Positions 36,027-44,221 are shown, counted from the first letter of the stretch. The stretch: 49,953 nucleotides of DNA from Syntrophobacterales bacterium (GCA_023512475.1 JAILZL010000020.1:1-49953), one strand, 5' to 3'. Numbers and translations are program-made. Notes: a model not told the origin generated them from the letters alone.

Positions 36027-36827
36027 TTACTGCCCCCGACGCCAGAGGGTGGACAGGAAAAACAGCAGGGAGAGGAGCACCACGATGGTGGCGCCGGAGG
36101 GCCAATCCAGGTATGCCGAGGCAAACAGGCCGGCCAGGGTGGCCCCCACGGCCGCGCCCACGGAGACCCCCAGCATGGGCCGGAGATGCCCGGTGAGATT
36201 GCGGGCCGCGGCCCCGGGGATGACCAGGAGAGCGCTCACCAAAATGATGCCCACCAGATAGATGGCCACAATAATGGCCAGGCTGAGGAGCACCAGGAAG
36301 AGGGCCCGCAGAAACGCGACGGGCACCCCGCTCACCCAGGCCATCTCCTCATCAAAACTGATAAAGACGTATTCCTTGAAAAAAATCCCCACCACCGCCA
36401 GCACCCCCACCGCCACCACCAGGATCTGGACCACCTGGCGCTCGCCGATGGCCAGAATGTTCCCGAACAGGAAGCCGAAGACATCCACATTATAGGTGCC
36501 GGAGAGGTGCAGAAAGAGGACGCCCAGGGCCATGGCGGCGGCAAAGAAGATGCCGATGGCCGCATCCTCCTCGATGTGCCCCCGGGACTGGGCCCATTCA
36601 ATGGCCAGGGCCACCCCGGCGGAAAAGACGATGCCCGTCCACAGGGGGTCAATGCCCACCAGAAACCCTAAGGCCACCCCCCCGAAGGCGGAGTGGGAGA
36701 TGCCCACGCCGATGAAGGCCAAGCGCCTCAGGATGACAAAAACGGAGAGGCAGCCGCAGAGCACCGCCAGGACCACGCCGGCCACCAGAGCCCGCTGCCA
36801 GAAGCCCAATCCCAGAAGTTCACTCAT
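36027..36827 (-). CDS. znuB: Zinc/manganese ABC transporter permease (ZnuB-like)
   Basis: A 266-residue inner-membrane permease with about eight or nine transmembrane helices, from MSELLGLGFWQRALVAG at 36827. The segment ILRRLAFIGVGISHSAFGGVALG is the family hallmark (ABC-3, metal transporter). It forms the channel for metal taken from ZnuA with energy from ZnuC. The start overlaps the ATPase gene by 8 bases; the frame extends another 56 codons upstream inside znuC only by chance. It is last in zur-znuA-znuC-znuB. Confidence 0.92.
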   Translation of the reverse strand: MSELLGLGFWQRALVAGVVLAVLCGCLSVFVILRRLAFIGVGISHSAFGGVALGFLVGIDPLWTGIVFSAGVALAIEWAQSRGHIEEDAAIGIFFAAAMALGVLFLHLSGTYNVDVFGFLFGNILAIGERQVVQILVVAVGVLAVVGIFFKEYVFISFDEEMAWVSGVPVAFLRALFLVLLSLAIIVAIYLVGIILVSALLVIPGAAARNLTGHLRPMLGVSVGAAVGATLAGLFASAYLDWPSGATIVVLLSLLFFLSTLWRRGQ

Positions 36828-37596
36828 CCCGGCGCACCACCCGATGGGGGATTTCCCCGTGGAAGAGGTACTCCACGCTGCAGCCGAAGGTGCTCTCCAG
36901 GGCCAGACGGCCGATGGGGGGCGGCTCATGCACATACAGGCGCCGGTTGAGGCAGACCACCTCCTCCACATGCCGGGCCACCGCACCGATGTCATGGGAG
37001 ACCACCAGCACCGTGAGGTCCAGCTCCCTTTTCAGATCGAAGACCATTTCAAAGAGGTCGTCCTGGGCGCAGGCGTCCAGGGAAATGGTGGGCTCATCCA
37101 TTACCAGGAGGCGGGGTTCCACGGCCAGGGCCCGGGCGATGAAGACCCGCTGCTGCTCGCCCCCCGACAGGGCGCCGATGGGCCGGTCGGCCAGGTGGGC
37201 GATCTTCAGGCGCTCCAGTTGCGCCAGGGCCACCTCCCGGTCCCGGGGGCCGGGGCGCCGCCCCAGACCGATGCGGCCGAAGCGACCCATGAGCACCACG
37301 TCCAGGACGGTCACCGGAAACCGGGGCTCTGACAGGGGCTTCTGGGGCAGATAGCCCAAAAGCTGGCCGCTCTTGCGCAGTCGGGCCGGCGGCTCCCCGA
37401 AGACCCGCACCTCCCCCCGGCTGGGGACGATGAGGCCCAGGATGACCTTGAGGAGGGTGCTCTTGCCGGCACCGTTGGGACCGATGATCCCCACGTAGCG
37501 CCCCGGGGGAATGGTGAGGGTGATGTCCTCCAGGGCCGGGCGCTGCTGATAGATCACCCAGACATGGTCCAGCTGCACCGCGGGCACGTTCGTCAT
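36820..37596 (-). CDS. znuC: Zinc/manganese ABC transporter ATP-binding protein (ZnuC-like)
   Basis: A 258-residue ABC ATPase: Walker A GPNGAGKSTLLK, Q-loop LPQKP, signature LSGGEQQRVFIARAL, Walker B RLLVMDEPTISLD, and switch His in VVSHDIG. It powers metal import with ZnuA and ZnuB. The ATG overlaps the znuA stop by 4 bases and its own stop overlaps znuB by 8, giving tight translational coupling. Metal specificity follows from the Fur/Zur-type regulator and the His-rich binding protein and is inference. Confidence 0.93.
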   Translation of the reverse strand: MTNVPAVQLDHVWVIYQQRPALEDITLTIPPGRYVGIIGPNGAGKSTLLKVILGLIVPSRGEVRVFGEPPARLRKSGQLLGYLPQKPLSEPRFPVTVLDVVLMGRFGRIGLGRRPGPRDREVALAQLERLKIAHLADRPIGALSGGEQQRVFIARALAVEPRLLVMDEPTISLDACAQDDLFEMVFDLKRELDLTVLVVSHDIGAVARHVEEVVCLNRRLYVHEPPPIGRLALESTFGCSVEYLFHGEIPHRVVRRDE

Positions 37597-38576
37597 TGCA
37601 GGGCCTGCTGCATCACCGCCAGGTTGTGGCGCATGAGCTGAAGGTAGTTGCTGCCGTAGGGCGGGCGCCCGCCCAGGGGGTCCAGGAGGAGCACCTTCAC
37701 CCCGGCCTCCCGGGCCAGCGCCTCCGCGGCCCGGGGGCTGAGCTGGGGTTCGGCGAACACCGCCTTCACCCCGGATCGGCGGATAGTGGCCACCAGACGG
37801 CGCAATTGCCCCGGGGTGGGCTCCCGGCCGGGCGCGGCCTCGATCACCCCCGCCTCCGTCAGTCCGTAGCGCCGGGCGAAATAGGTGAAGGCCGGGTGGA
37901 AGGAGACGAACTCCCTCAGGCGGAAGGTGGCCACGGCGGCTTCGATCTCCCGGTGCAGGGCCTCCAGCTCCGCCAGATAGCGGCTGAGGTTGGCCTGGTA
38001 GGTTTCCCGGTGCTCCGGATCCACCGCCATCAGGGCCGCGGCGATGCGGCGGCAGATGTCCTGGGCCAGGACCGGGTCCAGCCAGATATGGGGGTTCCCC
38101 TGGTCATGGCGGTGGGTGGCCCCTTTGCCTTTGTGGTGGTCGTGCCCATGAGACTGCACCTCGGCGATGAGGGGGAGGCCGGCGGTGGCCTGCACCACTC
38201 CCGGGTCGTTGGGTCCCCGCCGGGCCACCAGCCGGGAGACCCAGGGATCCAAACCGGCCCCCACATAGACCAGGACCCGGGCCCGGGCCGCCCCGGCCAC
38301 CGCCGCGGGCGAGGGCTCATACACATGGGGGCTGGCCCCCGGCGGAATGAGGACCGTCACCTGCACCAGCTCCCCGCCGATCCGGGTCAGGAAATCCCCC
38401 AGGGGAAGGATACTGGCCGCCGCGGGAATCTTTTCCGGGGAGGCGGCCCCGGCCGGGCCCAGGGGGGTCAGGGCACAGGCGGCCAGCAGCAGCCAGCCGG
38501 CCAGAGGTCCGCAAGTCAGCCTGCCCCAAGCCGTCGATACCCGGCGCCTTCTCCGGCTCTTGCAACTCGGTTTCAT
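37593..38576 (-). CDS. znuA: Zinc ABC transporter substrate-binding protein (ZnuA-like)
   Basis: A 327-residue periplasmic binding protein, from the ATG at 38576 that shares one base with the zur stop (TAATG). The N-terminus is a basic signal peptide with hydrophobic core (GWLLLAACALTPLG); LLAAC could be a lipobox. Cluster A-1 fold markers are PHVYEPSPA (metal His), a histidine-rich loop HGHDHHKGKGATHRHD as in zinc binders, NPHIWLDP, FVSFHPAFTYFARRYGL and VKAVFAEPQLSP. The His-rich loop favours zinc over manganese. The frame extends 148 codons upstream antisense-free across zur, but that is a shadow. Confidence 0.92.
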   Translation of the reverse strand: MKPSCKSRRRRRVSTAWGRLTCGPLAGWLLLAACALTPLGPAGAASPEKIPAAASILPLGDFLTRIGGELVQVTVLIPPGASPHVYEPSPAAVAGAARARVLVYVGAGLDPWVSRLVARRGPNDPGVVQATAGLPLIAEVQSHGHDHHKGKGATHRHDQGNPHIWLDPVLAQDICRRIAAALMAVDPEHRETYQANLSRYLAELEALHREIEAAVATFRLREFVSFHPAFTYFARRYGLTEAGVIEAAPGREPTPGQLRRLVATIRRSGVKAVFAEPQLSPRAAEALAREAGVKVLLLDPLGGRPPYGSNYLQLMRHNLAVMQQALQ

Positions 38577-39004
38577 TACTCCCTCCTGCGGCACTCCCGG
38601 CACAGGCCCGTCACCCGGATCTCCAGGCGGTCGGCCCGATGGCCCAGGGGCCCCTTCAGAACCGCCCAGACCTCCTCCAGGGACACCGGCTCCAGGCACT
38701 GCACCGCGCCGCACCGGTCGCACTGGAAATGAGGGTGGGGCGGCTGTCCCCAGGCCAGTTCGAAGCGGGCCGCCTTGCCTTGGGCGGCCACCCGGCGCAC
38801 CAGCCCCCGGGCGGTGAACTCCCACAGGAGCCGGTACACCGTTACTTTGTTGACCTGGCGGCTGAGACGGAGGTGGGCCAGAAGCTCCCCCGCGGTGCAG
38901 GCCCGCCCTGCCGCCGCCAACGCCTTCAGCAGCGACAGACGCAGGCCCGTGGGCCTCAGGCCCAGCTCCGTCAGCTTCCGGGCGAAATCCCAGCCCTCCC
39001 GCAT
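38576..39004 (-). CDS. zur: Fur-family metal regulator, probably Zur
   Basis: A 142-residue Fur-family repressor. Winged-helix N-terminus (LRPTGLRLSLLKALAA, VNKVTVYRLLWEF), then the metal-binding and dimer domain with PHPHFQCDRCGAVQCLEP and a terminal CRECRRRE. The four structural-zinc cysteines (two CxxC pairs) are present. Being first in a znuACB operon, it most likely senses zinc and represses this operon. The -10 element lies only 6 bases before the ATG, so the message appears leaderless. Confidence 0.88.
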   Translation of the reverse strand: MREGWDFARKLTELGLRPTGLRLSLLKALAAAGRACTAGELLAHLRLSRQVNKVTVYRLLWEFTARGLVRRVAAQGKAARFELAWGQPPHPHFQCDRCGAVQCLEPVSLEEVWAVLKGPLGHRADRLEIRVTGLCRECRRRE

Positions 39005-39010
39005 GCCGCC

Positions 39011-39038
39011 ATTGTATCATTTTTCAACTCAGTTGCAA
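39011..39038 (-). promoter_or_regulatory. zur-znuACB promoter with palindromic operator
   Basis: On the minus strand: TTGCAA (39038-39033), 16-base spacer, TACAAT (39016-39011). Between them lies the near-palindrome TGCAACT-G-AGTTGAA (39037-39023), a 7-1-7 arrangement as in Fur-family boxes. Binding there would block RNA polymerase, so autoregulation by Zur is likely. Confidence 0.65.
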
Positions 39039-39115
39039 TTTTTTGAGGCAAATTGACAGCCTCTCAGGGGCGGCGTAAAATGAAAGGGTCCCACATCCCT
39101 TGGCAGGCGGGTGAA

Positions 39116-39222
39116 AAAACTGCTTCGGGGAAAGGGGCCAGGGTCACAGACATCTGCCCCCTCCCCCCAGGGATCTGGCTTCGGCAGACCGGCAAAATCG
39201 GCCAGCCTCATCCCCCCGGCTC
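39116..39222 (+). repeat. Dispersed stem-loop repeat, copy A
   Basis: Begins CTGCTTCGGGGAAAGGGGCC, includes CAGGG...CTGCCCC and the block GGCAAAATCGGCCAGCCTCA, and closely matches 42350-42470 block by block. It lies in a stretch of about 565 bases (39039-39603) that otherwise holds no convincing gene, only a degenerate tRNA-Ser-like sequence near 39558. Confidence 0.65.
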
Positions 39223-39603
39223 CGGGGAAGGGAATTTTTCCCCAACCTGCCAGTGGAGGGAGGGAAAAGGCCGGTCCCTGCATCCCCGGACCTTGGCTAC
39301 CAGTGCCCGGCGGGGCCGCACCGGAAGGGTGGGGCCCTGGATGCCGCCCTCCCGGAAGCCGGGGGGCGCCGCTGGCCGGGGAACAAGCGTCAGCGGTTCC
39401 CCAGAGGGGCATGGCAGGACGGCAACGCCGGTCTGCCGCTCCGCCCCACTGGAAGGAACCCTCGAGTCCCGCAGGCCCGCCCCGCAAGGGCTGTGGGTGC
39501 CGGGCACCAGACCGGCAGTCGGCTGCCTTCACCCCGCTTTGCGGCCCGGCGCCGGGGGGATGGCCGAGGGGCACGCAGATAGCGGTCCGGCCCACCCCGC
39601 CGC

Positions 39604-39689
39604 GGAGGGATGGCCGAGTGGTTTAAGGCGGCGGTCTTGAAAACCGCTGACCGCAAGGTCCGGGGGTTCGAATCCCTCTCCCTCCGCCA
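39604..39689 (+). tRNA. tRNA-Ser (TGA)
   Basis: Acceptor GGAGGGA pairs with TCCCTCC; D-arm GCCGAGTGGTTTAAGGC; anticodon loop CTTGAAA (anticodon TGA) between GCGGT and ACCGC; extended variable arm; GTTCGAATC T-loop; encoded CCA at 39687-39689. Confidence 0.95.
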
Positions 39690-39796
39690 CCGCAGCTCCG
39701 GCGCCGGGGCCGAGCCCGATTCCCACACCCACCTCCCCTCAACGGAATCGGGAGGCGATGCGGCCTCCGGGCCGGGCTTCCCACCCACCTCCTGCC

Positions 39797-39825
39797 TTGC
39801 CAACGGCTGGCGGCGCCGCTATAAT
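39797..39825 (+). promoter_or_regulatory. Strong sigma70-type promoter of tRNA-Ser (GCT)
   Basis: TTGCCA (39797-39802), 17-base spacer and TATAAT (39820-39825), nearly full consensus. The mature tRNA begins 11 bases after the -10. Confidence 0.85.
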
Positions 39826-39836
39826 AAATGAGACGC

Positions 39837-39929
39837 GGAGAGATGACCGAGTAGGCCTAAGGTGCTCGCCTGCTAAGCGAGTGTGGGGGGAAACTCCCAC
39901 CGAGGGTTCGAATCCCTCTCTCTCCGCCA
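39837..39929 (+). tRNA. tRNA-Ser (GCT)
   Basis: Acceptor GGAGAGA pairs with TCTCTCC; anticodon stem CTCGC/GCGAG with loop CTGCTAA (anticodon GCT); long variable arm GTGTGGGGGGAAACTCCCAC; GTTCGAATC T-loop; encoded CCA at 39927-39929. Confidence 0.95.
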
Positions 39930-39948
39930 TCTCTTTTTGGGGATCACG

Positions 39949-40149
39949 GTGGATTACAGCCCGCTGGGACAGCTGGTGGCCTTGGCCGGTTTGCTCCTGC
40001 TTCTGGTGGTGAACCTCACCCGGGGCCATCTGCGCCGGCAGCGCCGGCCCTCCCGGGGCCTGCTCCTCCTGCATCAGTGGGGCAGTCTCGCCGCCTTCGC
40101 CCTCATCTTCATCGGCTTGGGGCTGATGTGGCTCCGGAAAGCCCCCTGA
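39949..40149 (+). CDS. Small two-TM membrane protein (66 aa), unknown
   Basis: Starts at GTG 39949, 20 bases after tRNA-Ser(GCT), possibly on the same transcript. Two hydrophobic helices (LVALAGLLLLLVVNL, LAAFALIFIGLGLMWL) flank a basic loop (GHLRRQRRPSRG). No family recognised. Coding status rests on the hydrophobic pattern and clean ends and is moderately sure. Confidence 0.5.
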   Translation: MDYSPLGQLVALAGLLLLLVVNLTRGHLRRQRRPSRGLLLLHQWGSLAAFALIFIGLGLMWLRKAP

Positions 40150-40228
40150 GGGCGCCCCGCAGCGGGCAGGTCGAGGCGGGGGATGGGCCATGGCCCCCTG
40201 AGCCCTGGGCGCGGGCCGGAGGTGAGGG

Positions 40229-40254
40229 GCCTGACCCTTGTATAAGGGTCAGGC
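40229..40254. repeat. Perfect 11-bp stem-loop in intergenic DNA
   Basis: GCCTGACCCTT (40229-40239), loop GTAT, AAGGGTCAGGC (40244-40254). No T-run follows on either strand. It lies about 80 bases after the small membrane protein gene and 230 before the YHS protein gene. Confidence 0.7.
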
Positions 40255-40483
40255 AGAGCCCTGGACCGGAAGCCCTGGCTTTTGATAAGGCCCCGGCGAG
40301 CGGCCCAAGCAATACCGGCTCCACCCGGACCGCCCCAAAAGATGAGACCCGGGTCGCTTGGCGATCCCGGGCCTCGGTTGGAGGGGTCAGAGGACTTGCC
40401 CTCTTCATCGGCAGCCATCCTCTTTTCCTAAACTGAATGAGCCATTTTTTTTCCAAAGACGCGTTTTTTTTCCGAGGTTGGTC

Positions 40484-40765
40484 ATGACCCGCTTCTTCCG
40501 GCTTCTCCTGCTCCCTTTGCTCCTGTGGACGGCCCTCTCCCTGCCGGCTGCGGCCTCAGAGCCGCCCGCCGGCGGCCGGCCCCAGACCCTGTGTCCGGTG
40601 ATGGGGGCCCCCATCAATCGGGAGATCTATGTGGACTACCAGGGCCGGCGCATTTATTTCTGCTGCGCCGCCTGCATCGACCTGTTCAAAAAGAACCCGG
40701 AGAAGTATCTCCAGGAGATGAACCAGGCGGGGGTCACCCCGGAAAAGGCCCCTGCCGGCAAATGA
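40484..40765 (+). CDS. Secreted YHS/TRASH-like metal-binding protein
   Basis: A 93-residue protein with a signal peptide (MTRFFRLLLLPLLLWTALSLPAAA). A compact domain follows: CPVMGAPINREIYVDYQGRRIYFCCAACIDLFKKNPEKYL. Cys37 and the C60-C61-x2-C64 cluster are the YHS-type pattern, associated with copper or other soft-metal binding. Export suggests a periplasmic metal chaperone or sensor role; no partner transporter is adjacent. The T-rich stretch just upstream (40445-40470) may hold its promoter. Confidence 0.8.
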   Translation: MTRFFRLLLLPLLLWTALSLPAAASEPPAGGRPQTLCPVMGAPINREIYVDYQGRRIYFCCAACIDLFKKNPEKYLQEMNQAGVTPEKAPAGK

Positions 40766-40800
40766 GGCCGCGGGACCACCCGCAGCCGGCCCCGGGCCCT

Positions 40801-41190
40801 TCAGTCCTCAGGGAGGGCCCTTCCCTGACGGTGCTTCAGGAGGCGGGCCACCACCTCCTTGAGGGCACTGGGATCCTCCCCCTTTTCCAGCCGGGTGGCC
40901 GCAGGCAACGGGAGGTCCGGGGCCTCCTCCCGGAGCATGTAGAGGATCAAAGGCACGGCGGGAGGGTGTTCCTGGAAGTGGGCCAGCTCCACCAGGTCTT
41001 CCAGATAGGGAAGATCCGGGTCCAAAATGAGCATGTCCGGCGGGTCCGGGCTCTTCAGCCGCTGCCAGACCTCATGGCCGTCCCAGGCCTCCGCCACCTC
41101 ATAGCCTTCCGCGGTCAATTCCCGCCGGAGGAGATCCCGCACATGCCGGTTGCGATCGGCCACCAGAATTTTCCAGGCTCTGGGCACCAT
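40801..41190 (-). CDS. Stand-alone response-regulator receiver domain
   Basis: A 129-residue CheY-like protein: VPRAWKILVADRNRHVRDLL at the N-terminus (Asp12), phosphoacceptor Asp57 in DMLILDPDLPYLED, and conserved Lys103 in RLEKGEDPSAL. The usual Thr/Ser after strand four is not obvious (LILYMLREE), so signalling may be altered. There is no output domain and no adjacent histidine kinase. GGAGG sits only one base before the ATG, so the true start may be the next codon (GTG at 41187). It converges on the YHS gene. Confidence 0.75.
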   Translation of the reverse strand: MVPRAWKILVADRNRHVRDLLRRELTAEGYEVAEAWDGHEVWQRLKSPDPPDMLILDPDLPYLEDLVELAHFQEHPPAVPLILYMLREEAPDLPLPAATRLEKGEDPSALKEVVARLLKHRQGRALPED

Positions 41191-41395
41191 GCCTCCGGGG
41201 TGCGTGACGCACGGGGTCAGGGGGACCGGCGAGGGAACCTCGCGCTGCCCGCCCTCCTATGGAACCGCTCCCCTTTATGCAACCGGAGTGCCAGAGGCAG
41301 GCCGTAGGGCGCCGACCTCCGGCCCGGGGGCCGGAGCCTGGTGGTGACCCCCCGACTGTCCGGATTTTTTACAGTCTGTCAAGGATGTTCTCACC

Positions 41396-42313
41396 ATGCC
41401 CCTTGCATCCCCGCCCCGTTTCCCCGATTTTCAGCCCCTCTCCCTGGACCACCGGGACCTGATTCAGCCCCGGCTGTGGGCCTATCAGCCGGAGACGTCG
41501 GAGCTCACCTTCACCAATCTCTTCATCTGGCGGCGGCCCCATGGCCTTCGGTGGTCTCTGGAAGGCGACCATCTTCTCCTCCTCAGCCGGGAGCCGTCCG
41601 GGGCGGTGTGCGCCTGGCCGCCGGTGGGTCCTCCGCCCCGCCTGCCGGTGGTGCGCCGCCTTTTTGAGTGGCTGCGGGAGGAGCAGGGGCAAGCGGCGCC
41701 CCGTCTTGAGCGGGCCGACCCCCGGCTGGCGGCGGAACTGGCCGCGGCTCCGGAATTCCAGGTGTCGCCGGCACGGGAGCATTTCGACTACCTCTATGCC
41801 ACCGCCGACCTCATCCAGCTGGCCGGCCGCCGTTTCCATGACAAACGCAATCATGTCAACGCCTTCCGGCGGGCCCACCGCTTCCGCTATGAGCCGCTGG
41901 AGGAGCGCCACCTGCCGGCCTGCCGGGAGCTGGCCGAAGCCTGGTGCCGCCTCCGGCGCTGTGAGGAAGACCTGAGCCTGGCCGGGGAATGGGAGGCGGT
42001 CCGGGAAGCCTTGGCACACTTCCCCGACCTGAGGCTGAGCGGCGGGGTGATCCTTCTCGAGGGCCGGGTGGTCGCCTTCACCCTGGGGGAACTCCTCAAC
42101 CGGGACACCGTGGTGATCCACATTGAAAAGGCCGACCCGGAGCTGAAAGGCGCCTATGCGGTCATCAACCAGCAGTTCCTGGAGCACGCCTGGGCCCAGG
42201 TCCCCTTCGTCAACCGGGAGCAGGACCTGGGCGAGTCGGGTCTGAGGACCGCCAAGCTCTCCTACAACCCGGTGCGCCTGGTGGAGAAATTCCAAGTGAA
42301 ATTAAAGGATTAG
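41396..42313 (+). CDS. DUF2156 (phosphatidylglycerol lysyltransferase-like) domain protein
   Basis: A 305-residue soluble protein with the two GNAT-like halves of the DUF2156/LPG synthase C-terminal fold. Typical segments are SELTFTNLFIWRR near residue 38, LAGRRFHDKRNHVNAFRR near residue 145, FTLGELLNRDTVVIHIEKA near residue 225, and VNREQDLGESGLRTAKLSYNPVRLVEKF at the end. There are no membrane helices, unlike MprF, so the acceptor may not be a lipid. The family may use aminoacyl-tRNA; the activity here is unknown. Confidence 0.8.
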   Translation: MPLASPPRFPDFQPLSLDHRDLIQPRLWAYQPETSELTFTNLFIWRRPHGLRWSLEGDHLLLLSREPSGAVCAWPPVGPPPRLPVVRRLFEWLREEQGQAAPRLERADPRLAAELAAAPEFQVSPAREHFDYLYATADLIQLAGRRFHDKRNHVNAFRRAHRFRYEPLEERHLPACRELAEAWCRLRRCEEDLSLAGEWEAVREALAHFPDLRLSGGVILLEGRVVAFTLGELLNRDTVVIHIEKADPELKGAYAVINQQFLEHAWAQVPFVNREQDLGESGLRTAKLSYNPVRLVEKFQVKLKD

Positions 42314-42349
42314 CCAGGCGGGGAGGACCGGGGCGTGAGGAGGTTGTTG

Positions 42350-42470
42350 AAAAATGATTCGGGGAAGGGGGCCAGGGGTTACAGGCCCCTGCCCTCCCCC
42401 GGGACTTCCCCAACCCCATAAATGGGATGTAGTCTCGTACGGCTGGCAAAATCGGCCAGTCTCATGCCGC
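42350..42470 (+). repeat. Dispersed stem-loop repeat, copy B
   Basis: Begins GAAAAATGATTCGGGGAAGG, contains a 6-bp stem CAGGGG (42373-42378) / CCCCTG (42386-42391), and ends with TGGCAAAATCGGCCAGTCTC, closely matching 39116-39222. It lies in the 42314-42719 spacer, which holds no convincing gene. Confidence 0.65.
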
Positions 42471-42719
42471 CGGATTCCTGATAAGGGTGATTGTCAACCG
42501 CCTGCCAGGGAGGCCCTGTGAGGCCGTTTTGGCCGCCTTGGGGGAGCGGACCGGGGGAGGTGCCCCGTCCCCTCCCCCAAGCCACGTTCCTGATTGCGGG
42601 AAAGGGCGGGGAGGGATACCGCGGGCCCCCTCTTAGCCCTCCCCTCAGCAGCAGGGGTGGCGGGGCATCAGGCGCCGCCCACCCCGTCCCCCCTCCCTGC
42701 CCGGGTGGTGCGCCCCGGG

Positions 42720-44183
42720 TCACGGAAGAGGCCGCGGTTCTGCCCCCAGGGCGTCGTAGTCGATGATGCCGGTGCCGGAGACAAAGTAGCTGCGGCAGGC
42801 CTCCTCCAGCTGTTCGGGGGTGAGTTCCGGGGTGATCTTGAGAAAGCGGGCCCGGTCGAGGAGGTTGTCCACCAGATCCCGGGGATGGCAGGCGTTCATG
42901 GGCCGGGAGGCATAGACCGTGCGCATCATCTGCCGCACCGCCTCCAGGTTGAAGGCCAGATTCTGCTGGGCGCACACCCGCCTGAAGATTTCCAGGTACT
43001 GCTCCTCCTCCACATGGCCCACATAGATCTTGTGGCGGATGCGCCGGAGGAAGGCCGGGTCCGCCAGGCCCTGGGGGTCCAGGTTGGTGGCGAAGATCAC
43101 CAGCTGGTCGAAGGGCACGGCAAATTGCTGGCCGGTATTGAGGGTGAGGAAGTCCTGCCGGGTCTCCAAGGGGTACATCCAGCGGTTCAGCAGATGGCGG
43201 GGGGAGATTTTCTGGCGCCCGAAATCATCGATGAGGAACACCCCGTTGTTGGCCCGGAGCTGGTGCGGCGCCTCGTAATACCGCAGCACCGGATTGAAGC
43301 GCAGTTCCAGGGAGTCCTCCGTCATTTCGCCCCCGGCGATGACCAGGGGCCGCCGGCACAGCACCCAGCGGCGGTCCTGGCGCCGGACGTCATGGGCAGG
43401 CGGCACCGGGTGATGGTTCACCTCATCGAAGATGCGGATGATCTGCCCGTAGACATAGAGGGCGTAGGGCACAAAGACCGGGTCATCGAAGGCGTCGCCC
43501 ACCGCCTTGGCCAGGACCGTCTTGCCGCTGCCGGTGGGGCCGTACAGGAAGAGGGAGCGGCCGCTGGACACCGCCGGCCCCAGCTTGTGGATGAAGTCGT
43601 CGGTCAGGACATAATCCGCCAGCACCTCCCGGAGCCGGGGTTCATCCACGGTCACCTGCTGGATGGTCTGATATTCCACCCAGTCCCAGTAGTCCTCCAG
43701 GGGCACCGGCGCCGGCCCCACATAGCTGTTGTGCTCCAGTTCGGCCTCCGCCTTGCGTCGGCCGGACTCGCTCAGCACATAGCGCAGCTCCACCGCCAGG
43801 TGGGTGACCTCGGGCCGGATCAGGTCCCGGGGCTTGACATCCAGATACTTCTGCCCCTTGAGGTACTCAATGAGCTGCTCCACCAGGGGCTCAGGGATCT
43901 TCAAGGCCTCGGCCATCTCCCGGGAGGTGATCACCTCCCGGTGGTAGGCATGTTTGAGGAACAGCGCGGCCAGCAGCGGCTCCGGCACCCCCAGCTCCCG
44001 GAAGCTTTGCGGCTCCGGGGGGAAGGGCGGAAGCAGGCTTTTCAGCTCTTCCGGGGTCACGAGATTCAGCTCCAGGAGGTGTTTGGCCAGAAAACCCCGC
44101 TGGCGTTTCTGGCGGGCCAAGGCCAGTCCCAGCTGTTCCGGGGTGAGGATCTTTGCCTGCAGGAGTCGCTGTGCCAGATTCAT
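42720..44183 (-). CDS. AAA+ ATPase with type II secretion ATPase N-like domain
   Basis: A 487-residue protein. Residues 1-60 (MNLAQRLLQAKILTPEQLGL ... GFLAKHLLELNLVTPEELKS) resemble the GspE N/MshEN-like module that binds c-di-GMP in some ATPases. A winged-helix-like region follows (VITSREMAEALKIPEPLVEQ). The AAA+ core has Walker [19 protein letters not shown] and Walker B NNGVFLIDDFGRQKISP, and sensor ATNLDP. The core belongs to a MoxR/RuvB-like group seen in delta-proteobacteria; the function is unknown. It is alone on its strand, with an unusual direct repeat upstream. Confidence 0.75.
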   Translation of the reverse strand: MNLAQRLLQAKILTPEQLGLALARQKRQRGFLAKHLLELNLVTPEELKSLLPPFPPEPQSFRELGVPEPLLAALFLKHAYHREVITSREMAEALKIPEPLVEQLIEYLKGQKYLDVKPRDLIRPEVTHLAVELRYVLSESGRRKAEAELEHNSYVGPAPVPLEDYWDWVEYQTIQQVTVDEPRLREVLADYVLTDDFIHKLGPAVSSGRSLFLYGPTGSGKTVLAKAVGDAFDDPVFVPYALYVYGQIIRIFDEVNHHPVPPAHDVRRQDRRWVLCRRPLVIAGGEMTEDSLELRFNPVLRYYEAPHQLRANNGVFLIDDFGRQKISPRHLLNRWMYPLETRQDFLTLNTGQQFAVPFDQLVIFATNLDPQGLADPAFLRRIRHKIYVGHVEEEQYLEIFRRVCAQQNLAFNLEAVRQMMRTVYASRPMNACHPRDLVDNLLDRARFLKITPELTPEQLEEACRSYFVSGTGIIDYDALGAEPRPLP

Positions 44184-44221
44184 GGTGTCACCCGTCCTGT
44201 AGAGTCCAGGGCGTAAAAGAG

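Noticed and set aside
38577-39020. Long N-terminal extension of the znuA frame
   Set aside because: It overlaps zur in another frame and is Gly/Pro/Arg-rich; the signal peptide starts at 38576.
40801-41190. Two-component pair with a kinase
   Set aside because: Only a receiver domain is present; no histidine kinase gene is adjacent on either side.
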